Shown one piece after another: positions 52,011 to 60,212 of a stretch of 64,000 nt of DNA. How positions within the stretch are numbered: the first letter of the stretch is position 1; every line of letters begins with the position of its first letter. This stretch comes from Mariniradius saccharolyticus AK6 (GTDB lineage Bacteria > Bacteroidota > Bacteroidia > Cytophagales > Cyclobacteriaceae): the NCBI RefSeq assembly GCF_000330725.2, contig NZ_AMZY02000017.1, positions 1 to 64,000 on the forward strand. The letters are read 5' to 3'. Both the position numbers and the translations under genes were made by a program. A model generated the notes under the pieces. It made no database searches, was not told the DNA's origin, and worked only from the letters and a program-made list of their open reading frames with translations.

Positions 52011-54137
52011 ATGAAAAAAACCATGATGGCTTTAACAGGCAGCATATTACTCGCCTGCGGTACAGCTGACCAAGAATCCATGAGCACCAACCCCTTCTTT
52101 GAGCCTTACAATACCCCGTTTGAGGTTCCTCCTTTTGACAAAATCAAAAACGAACATTTTGCACCCGCCATTCGGGAAGGCATCAAGCAACAGCAAGCTG
52201 AAATCGATGCCATCGTCAACAATGCGGAAGCTCCGACTTTTGCCAATACGATTGAGGCGATGGAAAATTCCGGCGACTTGCTCGCTCGGGTATCGACGGT
52301 ATTTTACAACCTGAATTCCGCCAATACCAACGACTCGATTCAGGCAATCGCCAAAGAATTGGCACCTGAGATTTCAAAACACGGAGACAACATTTCCCTG
52401 AATGAAAAGCTTTTTGCCAAAGTCAAGGTGATTTGGGATGGCAAGGACCAATTGGGTCTGAACCCCGAGCAACAAAAACTTCTGGAAAAAACTTACAAAT
52501 CATTTGTCAGAAATGGGGCAAACCTCAATGAAGCTGACAAGGAAAAACTACGGGAAATCAACTCCAAGCTTTCTGTCCTTAGCCTGCAGTTCGGCCAAAA
52601 TATCCTTGCTGAAACCAATGCCTTCAAACTCTTCATCGACACCGAATCTGATTTGGCAGGGCTTCCACAGGAATTGCGGGATGCAGCATTTCAGGATGCT
52701 GAAACTGCCGGAGAGGAAAACAAATGGCTGTTTACCCTTCAAAACCCAAGTGTGATGCCATTCTTGCAATACGCCGATAACAGGGAATTGCGGAAACAAA
52801 TTTGGGAAGCCTACCAAATCCGTGGAAACCAAGGAAACGACAAGGACAACAAATCGATCCTGATCGAAATGGCAAATTTGCGCCAGCAGAAAGCCCAGCT
52901 TCTTGGCTACAAGACCCACGCGGATTATGTTTTGGAAGAATCCATGGCCAAAAATGCGGACAATGTCTATAAACTGCTCAACCAACTTTGGACACCTGCC
53001 TTGGCCAAGGCAAAACAGGAACGTGACGAGATGCAAGTTTTGGCCAAAACCGAAGGTGCAGACTTCAAAATAGAGCCATGGGATTGGAGGTATTACGAGG
53101 AGAAGCTTCGCAAGCAAAAGTTTGACTTGGACGAACAGCAAGTCAAACCGTATTTCTCCCTACAAAATGTACAGAACGGTGTATTCATGGTCGTCAATAA
53201 ACTTTTTGGCCTGACTTTCGAAGAAATCAAAAACATCCCAACGTACCATCCTGACGCGAAAGCCTACGAAGTAAAGGAGGCCGACGGACGCCATGTGGGG
53301 GTACTGTACATGGACTTCCACCCAAGAGCATCCAAAAGAGGCGGTGCCTGGATGACATCCTATCGCCCACAGAAGACTATCAACGGCGAAAGAAAAGCGC
53401 CTGTGATTTCCATCGTATGTAATTTCTCCAAGCCGACCGGGGATGCCCCTGCCCTATTGACATTTGATGAAGTGACAACATTCTTCCATGAATTTGGACA
53501 CGCGCTCCATGGCTTGCTTTCCAACGTGCAATACAGAAGCCTGGCCGGAACCTCCGTGCCGCGGGACTTTGTCGAGCTACCCTCCCAGATTATGGAGAAT
53601 TGGGCTACCGAACCAAGCGTCCTCAAGCAATATGCGCTTCATTATCAAACAGGAGAAGCCATTCCCGATGAGTTGATCGCAAAGCTTCAGAATAGTGGAA
53701 CATTCGGCCAAGGATTCGCGACTACCGAATACCTTGCTGCTTCGCTTTTGGATCTCGATTACCATACCCAGACGGGTGCAATCACCGTTGGTGCGGACGA
53801 ATTCGAAAAAGCTTCGATGGAAAAAATCGGTATGATCTCCGAAATCATCCCGCGCTACCGCAGTACGTATTTCCAGCATATTTTCTCCGGCGGCTATTCC
53901 TCAGGCTATTACAGCTACATTTGGTCAGGTGTATTGGATACCGATGCTTTCCAAGCCTTTAAGGAAACCGAGCTTTTCAACCAGGAGAAAGCTCTTGCCT
54001 TTCGAAAAGAAATCCTAGAGAGAGGCGGCACGGATGAACCCATGAAAATGTACGTCAATTTCCGTGGCGCAGAACCTAAAATCGACGCGCTGCTCAAAAA
54101 ACGTGGCCTCGATCAAGTGACGGTAGATAAAAAGTAA
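52011..54137 (+). CDS. dcp: M3 family peptidyl-dipeptidase, Dcp-type lipoprotein
   Basis: A 708-residue zinc peptidase of family M3 (dipeptidyl carboxypeptidase). I start at 52011, where a lipoprotein signal (MKKTMMALTGSILLACG) begins; the frame's earlier ATG lies inside the REP-like hairpin. The zinc motif is HEFGHALH (493-500, His493, Glu494, His497) with the downstream glutamate in the AGTSVPRDFVELPSQIMENW block. Length is full. It cleaves C-terminal dipeptides from oligopeptides, here probably at the periplasmic side of an envelope membrane. Terminator follows the stop. Confidence 0.92.
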   Translation: MKKTMMALTGSILLACGTADQESMSTNPFFEPYNTPFEVPPFDKIKNEHFAPAIREGIKQQQAEIDAIVNNAEAPTFANTIEAMENSGDLLARVSTVFYNLNSANTNDSIQAIAKELAPEISKHGDNISLNEKLFAKVKVIWDGKDQLGLNPEQQKLLEKTYKSFVRNGANLNEADKEKLREINSKLSVLSLQFGQNILAETNAFKLFIDTESDLAGLPQELRDAAFQDAETAGEENKWLFTLQNPSVMPFLQYADNRELRKQIWEAYQIRGNQGNDKDNKSILIEMANLRQQKAQLLGYKTHADYVLEESMAKNADNVYKLLNQLWTPALAKAKQERDEMQVLAKTEGADFKIEPWDWRYYEEKLRKQKFDLDEQQVKPYFSLQNVQNGVFMVVNKLFGLTFEEIKNIPTYHPDAKAYEVKEADGRHVGVLYMDFHPRASKRGGAWMTSYRPQKTINGERKAPVISIVCNFSKPTGDAPALLTFDEVTTFFHEFGHALHGLLSNVQYRSLAGTSVPRDFVELPSQIMENWATEPSVLKQYALHYQTGEAIPDELIAKLQNSGTFGQGFATTEYLAASLLDLDYHTQTGAITVGADEFEKASMEKIGMISEIIPRYRSTYFQHIFSGGYSSGYYSYIWSGVLDTDAFQAFKETELFNQEKALAFRKEILERGGTDEPMKMYVNFRGAEPKIDALLKKRGLDQVTVDKK

Positions 54138-54143
54138 TTTTTC

Positions 54144-54182
54144 AAAAAAGCTTTCCGGAAACCAAACTCCGGAAAGCTTTTT
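54144..54182. terminator. Bidirectional terminator after Dcp
   Basis: AAAAAAGCTTTCCGGA (54144-54159) pairs with TCCGGAAAGCTTTTT (54168-54182) around AACCAAAC. It serves the Dcp gene and may also end the minus-strand usher operon, which stops at 54311. Confidence 0.9.
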
Positions 54183-54310
54183 ACTTTCTCAAGTTTGAAG
54201 TGTTGAATTCTTTTGAAAATCAAGATTGAACCTTGAATAGCGTTTGCCGAAAAGCGACAAAAAACCAATTCCCTACTTCCACTTTTCGAATAAAAATCAG
54301 TGGGAAATTA

Positions 54311-56992
54311 TCATTCCTTTGGCTTGAGTTTGAAATTCAATCCTTCCAAATAATCCCCTTCCGCCAAGGCGCGGATTTCAAATTCCAATTCGCCTGGCTC
54401 TGATTTTACATTCATGAATTCCAATTGTTTCGGATCGACAAAAGCGCGGTATTTCCCTGGCATCAAGCCAAAGAGATAGAATCCTCCATCGGAGAAGGTC
54501 CGCACAATCTGCAATTCCTCTCCTGAATAATCCAATCGCTCAACAACTAGGCGCAATCCGCCCAAGCCTTCGACCCTGCCATATTGCTCGATGGTCACAA
54601 CCCCTTCGATCAAACCGGTCTGGTAGAGCGGGATATCGATCGTACGGAACCTGTTTGGCTCAGCAACGAATTCGAACCGACTGACTTTCGGCGCCAAATT
54701 TGGATTGGGCAGCGCATGCTGATCCACCTCCATGATATATTTCCAGTAGGATTGGAGTTGGGTGATCCTCAGGATACCATCCGAACCAAGCAGCATGTTT
54801 GCGGAACGGTCCAACCTTACTGCCTTGGCTGGTATGACGAGCTCGTTGGCATCGAATTTCCCGTTTTCATTGGCATCGACAAAAAGCCTCACCGCCACTC
54901 CGGATCTGGTAACCTGATCTCTATTGTCTGGCAATATGAACCCTTTGGGATCGATGCCCAGGGAACCCGTGAATGCCTGTTGAGCGACGTATCCGACCTC
55001 ATTCTTGGTAAATTGGGTAGAAGTCCTGATCCCTCTGAAGTCATACAAGAAGCCTATCTGCAACAGACCCGTCTGTCTTTGAATCTCTCGGTCATAGCCA
55101 ATCGTGAGCCTTCCCATTTTGAACAAAGTCTGTGAAAGCATCAAACTTACCGTCGCAGGCTGCTTGTGATAGGTGTCATATTTGAACTGGCCACGGAGGA
55201 AAAGACCCCGCACAAAAACGGGGACGCTTGGCGTTCTCTTGAGGGTGTAAGTAAGTGACGCTGTTGCTTGCCCCATAGACAAAGACTGCTCCGGAAGCGG
55301 CGGTAAATTGCCCAAATCCTCAATGCCATTGATCCGTGTGCGGTAGTTAAAACGGGCAATAACCCGGCCGATCTGAGTATTAAAATCAGACTGCAGGTTG
55401 GTACGGAAGCCATTGTCAAACCACTGCCTTTCACCCGTCAGCCTAAATCCCGAAAACCGCCCGAAGGCTTTGAACGGGAAAAAAGTATTCAAGCTTGCCT
55501 CCCGCAGCTTGCCCATCGGGTTGAATTCAGAACCTTGGACAAACTCGGTGAATTGGCCATTTATACTCGTATTATTGGCATAAAACACAGAACCTGAAGC
55601 TTGGTAATAGCGGTCAGGAAGCACATCCACGTTGACCAGATATTGCTCAAAGACCCTCGCCGACAATCCATAAACAGGATAGGTTTTGTTCAAGCCGAAA
55701 ACCGCTCCATGGTCCACTCCTGCCCGTACGGTCAAGGCATTGGTCAGCCCATATGCAAAATCCAAATGGGCAATCGGCTCTTGGTCGAAGTTCAAGGTAT
55801 CTCCCATCGGGAGGCCAGCTTGGAAATTATAGGTTGCAAAGCCTTTTGGCAAAAAAGTAAAGGGAATCTGCAGTTGACGGTCTTGGATAATCACCTCGCC
55901 CTGTGGGGTGTAAATCCTGGTGGTGATCCGCACCACTCCAAAGGTAATCGGTGCATTGAAACGATAATAGCCGACCTCGTCAGCTCTCAAAAAATCCACC
56001 AACTGTCCGCCAATCAGCAATTCCACCTCTGAATCAGGCTCCGTGTAGCCATCTATCACAAATACATCCAGCTTCATGCGGGGAATGATCGGATTATTGG
56101 TCACGGCCAAGCCAAGAATCCGAGCGGAATTGGTCATGCCAGTTGTCTGTAATTGACCTACGGCGATACTGGTAATGCCGACATTGTCATCAGGTTCCAG
56201 TCCACCTTTGAAAACGTACCTCCACCGGGCGCCAGATACCCTTGATACCAGGTTCCCGTCGATCACATTGCCCGCATAAATTCCTTGCAAATCGCCCCCA
56301 AACAACTCCATACCGGCATTTAACAGTGTGGAAAATGTCGAATTGCTCTCCGTTTGGGTATAGCTGAGATTGTAATCGAGCATGCCGGGTGCAAAACCCT
56401 TTCGGTCACGATCATACATCAAAGGTGCAGGCGCTTGTTCGCGGGCCGCTCCCATCTGTTGCATTTTTCGACGGAGTGCTTCACGCTTTTGCCGCTCGTC
56501 TATCGGAAGCGGAAAATCAGCCTTCAGACTGAGTGTAAGCGAATGGAAATTCACGGAGAAATTGAGTCCAAACATCCGGCTGAAATACTCGGGATGGAGG
56601 TAAAGGTCCATTTCGCCCAAATAAAATTTATCGGCAGGAAGTACTTCAGTATTGTTGCGCATGGTAATCACACCCTGTACCGGGTCGACTCGCCAAGCAT
56701 CATTTTTGGTCGGATAAAATCCAGTAAGTCCTTTTCCACTTTCGGTCTTTTCGTTGTGGATGTACATCATACTCAAAATCTCCCCAAGCGGAAGGTAAGG
56801 CACCTCCTCAAAAAATACCACGTTGACATATTCCTGTCCCAAAGACGGATAGGCAAAAAGCACCAAAGCTTCGCCATCCGGCTCACGCTGCGCGTGCGCT
56901 TTGGTCGATGGCAATAGCCACCAAAGCGCCATGCAGACAGTAAGAGCCTTTGCTGTCTGGGTAAGGGACAGAAATGATAATTCTTTTAACAA
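54311..56992 (-). CDS. Usher-like outer-membrane assembly protein
   Basis: An 893-residue outer-membrane protein, signal peptide about 1-35 (TKAHAQ). The N-terminal domain (about 40-165) precedes a barrel. About 306-375 resembles an usher plug: MKLDVFVIDGYTEPDSEVEL, IGGQLVDFLRADEVGYYRFN and VRITTRIYTPQGEVII. After about 390 come amphipathic strands of a barrel. The C-terminus has a DxNxNGxxD-type calcium-like motif (RLFVDANENGKFDANELV, about 703-720) and a regulatory-like beta-sandwich (about 785-893) as in archaic ushers. Length fits ushers. It is last in an operon after a PapD-like chaperone and four small exported subunits, so it probably secretes and assembles them. Confidence 0.72.
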   Translation of the reverse strand: MLKELSFLSLTQTAKALTVCMALWWLLPSTKAHAQREPDGEALVLFAYPSLGQEYVNVVFFEEVPYLPLGEILSMMYIHNEKTESGKGLTGFYPTKNDAWRVDPVQGVITMRNNTEVLPADKFYLGEMDLYLHPEYFSRMFGLNFSVNFHSLTLSLKADFPLPIDERQKREALRRKMQQMGAAREQAPAPLMYDRDRKGFAPGMLDYNLSYTQTESNSTFSTLLNAGMELFGGDLQGIYAGNVIDGNLVSRVSGARWRYVFKGGLEPDDNVGITSIAVGQLQTTGMTNSARILGLAVTNNPIIPRMKLDVFVIDGYTEPDSEVELLIGGQLVDFLRADEVGYYRFNAPITFGVVRITTRIYTPQGEVIIQDRQLQIPFTFLPKGFATYNFQAGLPMGDTLNFDQEPIAHLDFAYGLTNALTVRAGVDHGAVFGLNKTYPVYGLSARVFEQYLVNVDVLPDRYYQASGSVFYANNTSINGQFTEFVQGSEFNPMGKLREASLNTFFPFKAFGRFSGFRLTGERQWFDNGFRTNLQSDFNTQIGRVIARFNYRTRINGIEDLGNLPPLPEQSLSMGQATASLTYTLKRTPSVPVFVRGLFLRGQFKYDTYHKQPATVSLMLSQTLFKMGRLTIGYDREIQRQTGLLQIGFLYDFRGIRTSTQFTKNEVGYVAQQAFTGSLGIDPKGFILPDNRDQVTRSGVAVRLFVDANENGKFDANELVIPAKAVRLDRSANMLLGSDGILRITQLQSYWKYIMEVDQHALPNPNLAPKVSRFEFVAEPNRFRTIDIPLYQTGLIEGVVTIEQYGRVEGLGGLRLVVERLDYSGEELQIVRTFSDGGFYLFGLMPGKYRAFVDPKQLEFMNVKSEPGELEFEIRALAEGDYLEGLNFKLKPKE

Positions 56993-57055
56993 AACAATGA
57001 AGAGTAAAAATTGGGTGACTAAGATGGGCTTGACTGTAATGCGACCGTGGTGGCC

Positions 57056-57886
57056 TTATGGAATCTTGACAAAAACCCGCTTCGCAACTGAGCTGGCTTG
57101 CACCAAATCCGTGGACGGAATATCGGATCGTTTGGTCTCGAACCTCATCTCAACTTGGTATTCCCCAGATGGCAAACCTTCCGGAATAGCGATGTCCAAA
57201 CCTTTCTTTCCACCGAAATACAAGGCAATGGATTGCTGCTCCTCGGTTACGGTTTTGTTGTTGCTGTCCTTGAGCGAGGCGATGACACTTCCCAAAAACG
57301 GAGAATTTCCAGTAGTCTGGTAAGGAGCAATGACCCTGATTTTCTCGGCATCCTGCTGCATTTGGAGCTCGCCCAATTCCAATCCCGTGGATGTCTGTCC
57401 TTGTTTGAAGAACACCGCGATCACTTGGTCAAATTTGAAATTGACTTGGGTTGCAACCTCATTTTCGACTGGCTGACCAACTTCCTGGGCCACGTTGTTG
57501 GAGGTGACTTTCACCCTGGTGAAATAAGTACCCGCAGGCAAAGACCTATCCGGTCTCAATTGAAGTCTTACCGTCTGCTGTTGCTGGGGAGCGAGGACAA
57601 ATGTCCTTGGGAAAGAACGTAGCCTGTCGCCTAATCCGAATTGTTTTTCTTTGACACTGTCGCCATAGACCATGATCAGGTTACCGAGGTCGTCATTACC
57701 AGGATAGCCAAATACAAAGCTGACGCTGACTTCTTGGGGAACCTCAGCAGGATTGGTGATGTAGATGGAAGCAATTCCGTTATCATCCAAAAAAACGGAA
57801 GTAGGGGCAATGGAAATCTGGGAAAAAGCAGGAAAGGTCATTCCCAGCATCATCACGGCCAACAGGTTTTTAATGTGCTTTTTCAT
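57056..57886 (-). CDS. PapD-like periplasmic pilus assembly chaperone
   Basis: A 276-residue periplasmic protein, signal peptide MKKHIKNLLAVMMLGMTFPAF then SQ. The N-terminal Ig-like domain has ISIAPTSVFLDDNGIASIYI, then the FSQISIAP strand used to hold subunits and FPRTFVLAPQQQQTVRLQLR, the PapD-type 'P.....vRl' block. The second domain follows (about 130-270). PapD-family chaperones donate a strand to nascent subunits and deliver them to an usher, here the next gene (63-bp gap). It is longer than typical 230-aa chaperones. Some residues of the classic Arg8/Lys112 pair cannot be placed by eye. Confidence 0.8.
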   Translation of the reverse strand: MKKHIKNLLAVMMLGMTFPAFSQISIAPTSVFLDDNGIASIYITNPAEVPQEVSVSFVFGYPGNDDLGNLIMVYGDSVKEKQFGLGDRLRSFPRTFVLAPQQQQTVRLQLRPDRSLPAGTYFTRVKVTSNNVAQEVGQPVENEVATQVNFKFDQVIAVFFKQGQTSTGLELGELQMQQDAEKIRVIAPYQTTGNSPFLGSVIASLKDSNNKTVTEEQQSIALYFGGKKGLDIAIPEGLPSGEYQVEMRFETKRSDIPSTDLVQASSVAKRVFVKIP

Positions 57887-57955
57887 TGATCGAAGAGTTT
57901 TGATTGAAGGAGAAATAGGCCGACTGGAAATCCGTCGGCCTTAGGTTTTTGATGA

Positions 57956-58483
57956 TTAGTTGTATTCAGCGCTGATATTGAAAGTACCGATATAAGTACC
58001 TACAGGCTGTGAAGTCAACTGAGGAATGGTACCACCTACCCAAAGGAAAAAGGCGTTGGAAGCCAAGGTTACAGTTGAACCGCTTGCTACCGGAGCAGCG
58101 ATAGCCCTGTTTGCAGTAGATACGTTACCCACGACCAACGGCGTCATTACAAAGTTGTTTGCACCTGCAGTCATCGTAACAGATGCGTCATAGAATACCG
58201 TTACTCCACCGTTTGCACCACTCAGGTCAAATCTTGCTACATTGGTAACTGAACCTGTGTTGGCATCGTTTGCGCTTGTGTTTGGATCCAATCTGATAAT
58301 CCCGGGAGTACTGGAAGATACACGACCAAAGTTGATAGCGTTCAAAGTTCCATCCAAAGTGATGGTCAAGTCCTGAAGGACTTCAGCGGTTGCAGTAGCA
58401 GATGAAGCTTTCTGAGCAGATGCTACTTGCGACAAGCCTACCATAAAGAAGGCCAAAGCGAGAATTTTTACTGTTGTTTTCAT
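57956..58483 (-). CDS. DUF4402-like major structural subunit
   Basis: A 175-residue exported protein, signal about 1-23 (SQVASAQ). The mature part resembles DUF4402: ATATAEVLQDLTITLDGTLN, INFGRVSSSTPGIIRLDP and VGGTIPQLTSQPVGTYIGTF. The C-terminus GTYIGTFNISAEYN has Gly 14 residues from the end and a penultimate Tyr, the known signal of P-pilus-type subunits. The small side-chain, Thr/Ala/Val-rich composition fits a fibre subunit. It has its own long AT-rich leader (58484-58645), so may be the most abundant product of the operon (inference). Chaperone gene follows after 69 bp. Confidence 0.75.
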   Translation of the reverse strand: MKTTVKILALAFFMVGLSQVASAQKASSATATAEVLQDLTITLDGTLNAINFGRVSSSTPGIIRLDPNTSANDANTGSVTNVARFDLSGANGGVTVFYDASVTMTAGANNFVMTPLVVGNVSTANRAIAAPVASGSTVTLASNAFFLWVGGTIPQLTSQPVGTYIGTFNISAEYN

Positions 58484-58645
58484 AATTTGTGTTGTTTTTA
58501 ATTGTTTAGATTTTGTTTAGAATTTGTACTTGTTTGTTGTTTGCTTGAATTGTTTTTGAGAATAAACACTTTACTGAATTTGAGATAATTGGTGATCTTT
58601 TGATGTTTCATAAGCATTTGATTGAAGGGTGATTTTATCGTTTGA
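58484..58645 (-). promoter_or_regulatory. AT-rich leader of the DUF4402-like subunit
   Basis: 162 bp with strongly biased composition between two subunit genes. On the minus strand it reads A-rich near the ATG (AAACAATTAAAAACAACAC). It may hold a separate promoter or stable 5' leader. No open frame I would accept is present. Confidence 0.5.
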
Positions 58646-59074
58646 TTAGAAATATTCAATTGTTGTGATCGTTCCGTTTTTTGCGGGTACACCTATCCAG
58701 GTACTTACTTGGTTGATTTTGGGCCTTATGTTGTGTACCAAAGTTCCATGTCGCATCATTGTGGTACTGACATAGCCTCTTGTAAACTGGTCGGCATTGG
58801 CAAAATCAGCGCTGCCGTCGTTTAGTATGTAAATCGGGTTCTTGGAAAAACTCCCCAACTCATCCCGCAGCGATACAAAGAGTTGGATGTTCTCCCGCGT
58901 CACCATCTCGATCCACATATAGGCCTCAAACCCGTCCTTTTCCGCAGCCTTCAGCACCCGCGATCCCAAACTAGCGCCTGCAGGAATCTCAAGCCGAAAT
59001 GACAAGGCCTGCGCATTAGCCTGCGAAAACCCGCAAACTCCCAATAGAACCGCTATCGTCATCGCCTTAATCAT
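58646..59074 (-). CDS. Small exported subunit-like protein
   Basis: A 142-residue protein, start at the ATG at 59074 (MIKAMTIAVLLGVCGFSQA NAQ signal); a longer frame upstream overlaps the previous gene and lacks a signal. The mature part (about 118 residues) is beta-rich: LSFRLEIPAGASLGSRVLKA, IEMVTRENIQLFVSLRDELG and ITTIEYF at the very end, with penultimate Tyr. It overlaps the previous gene by 8 bp. No domain family is recognised; context and size suggest a minor or adaptor subunit. Confidence 0.65.
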   Translation of the reverse strand: MIKAMTIAVLLGVCGFSQANAQALSFRLEIPAGASLGSRVLKAAEKDGFEAYMWIEMVTRENIQLFVSLRDELGSFSKNPIYILNDGSADFANADQFTRGYVSTTMMRHGTLVHNIRPKINQVSTWIGVPAKNGTITTIEYF

Positions 59075-59699
59075 TGGTGGTGAAGGATACATTGATGTTG
59101 ATTTCCGCTTCGTAGCGACCCGTTGGTACATTGCCAATTGGGCCCAAGGAACCATAGAAGTAGACAAAAGCCTTGGTCTTTGGTCTGGTAAATCCTCCGT
59201 ACTCTGGACTAGGTGGTGCAGCAGGCAAACCGCTACTGTTGCGGCTGACTGGAAATGTGATGCTGTTGAAACCAATCGGCATTTCGACGGCTTGTAATTT
59301 TCCCGACACCGGATCGATAGGGCTTTGGTTGTTGTAGGCCATTCGCATTTGAAAAGGAATGGTCTCGCTCGGATTATCCAACAAAGTGAATGCGATCGGC
59401 GCGCTTACCTCAACAGTCAAATCGTACCCTTCCGGCGCCTCCAATTCGAAGATTACCGCCAGGTTATCGTTTAAGTCAATCGAAACCGCCTCTGAATTGG
59501 GCAAAATCACCCGCTTCTTTTGGCTGAAATCCAAAGCTGGAAGGACACCCTGCGGAGAAGTGATATTGATCTCGTCACTACCGGTCCAAGTACTGAATGT
59601 GATCCGCTGAGCCAAGCACCAGCCATGGGTCTGCAACATCATGACTGCGATGACAGTCAAGATTTTGCCTTTGAGACGATATGGATGCATACTTTTCAT
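59067..59699 (-). CDS. Exported subunit-like protein with C-terminal pilin-type strand
   Basis: A 210-residue protein with signal MKSMHPYRLKGKILTVIAVM then MLQTHGWCLA. The mature domain is beta-rich: RITFSTWTGSDEINITSPQG, LAVIFELEAPEGYDLTVEVS and VYFYGSLGPIGNVPTGRYEA. The segment GRYEAEININVSF has Gly and Phe spaced twelve apart, matching two neighbours' Gly-Tyr spacing, then a TTND tail of four more residues. I do not recognise a family, but the context suggests a fibre subunit or tip protein. The next gene overlaps by 8 bp. Confidence 0.65.
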   Translation of the reverse strand: MKSMHPYRLKGKILTVIAVMMLQTHGWCLAQRITFSTWTGSDEINITSPQGVLPALDFSQKKRVILPNSEAVSIDLNDNLAVIFELEAPEGYDLTVEVSAPIAFTLLDNPSETIPFQMRMAYNNQSPIDPVSGKLQAVEMPIGFNSITFPVSRNSSGLPAAPPSPEYGGFTRPKTKAFVYFYGSLGPIGNVPTGRYEAEININVSFTTND

Positions 59700-59702
59700 C
59701 GA

Positions 59703-60209
59703 TCAGATATATTCCAGTTCGAGGATAAATTCAGACAAATACAAGCCAGGACTCGATTTGGACAAGTCAAGATTGGCACCCAGCCATACATAGAGAAAGC
59801 CATCCGGTCCAATCCTGAAAATGCCTTCACCAACATCCAGCAGCACACTTTGAAACTGCAGGTCTTCGAAACCCGCACTCAACACGTATTTGGCCTCGAC
59901 TTCACCGTGACCTTCATAGATTTCGCGCAGGACCTCCGATTGCAGATAGGTAATCCTGATCCTTGAACCGGGATTTCCGACGATTTTGAACATGCCGGCA
60001 TGTTCACTCGTGATCGGTGACACCACGATGGCATCATTCTGCACGGGCGGGTTGACCAAATCCACGTTTCTGATCGTCAGCATTTGGAGGTTGTCCGTGA
60101 CGGTAGCTGTTGCCTTCACGTTCAGCGTGGCAATCCTGCCGTTCTTCTGCGCCAACGAGACTGTACTCCAAAAACAGCCGATCAATAGAATCAACAATAC
60201 TCTTCTCAT
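59703..60209 (-). CDS. DUF4402-like subunit
   Basis: A 168-residue exported protein, signal MRRVLLILLIGCFWSTVSLA. The mature N-terminus NVKATATVTDNLQMLTIRNV aligns with ATATAEVLQDLTITLDGT in the subunit at 57956. The C-terminus GLYLSEFILELEYI has Gly at -14 and a penultimate Tyr. The pattern GxYxxxFx5Y is shared. It follows the large T9SS protein after 3 bp. Its role may be an anchor or minor subunit. Confidence 0.75.
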   Translation of the reverse strand: MRRVLLILLIGCFWSTVSLAQKNGRIATLNVKATATVTDNLQMLTIRNVDLVNPPVQNDAIVVSPITSEHAGMFKIVGNPGSRIRITYLQSEVLREIYEGHGEVEAKYVLSAGFEDLQFQSVLLDVGEGIFRIGPDGFLYVWLGANLDLSKSSPGLYLSEFILELEYI

Positions 60210-60212
60210 GGA

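Noticed and set aside
58498-58692. 64-residue frame in the AT-rich leader
   Set aside because: Low-complexity Lys/Asn/Gln composition, no signal or conserved feature; best read as leader sequence.
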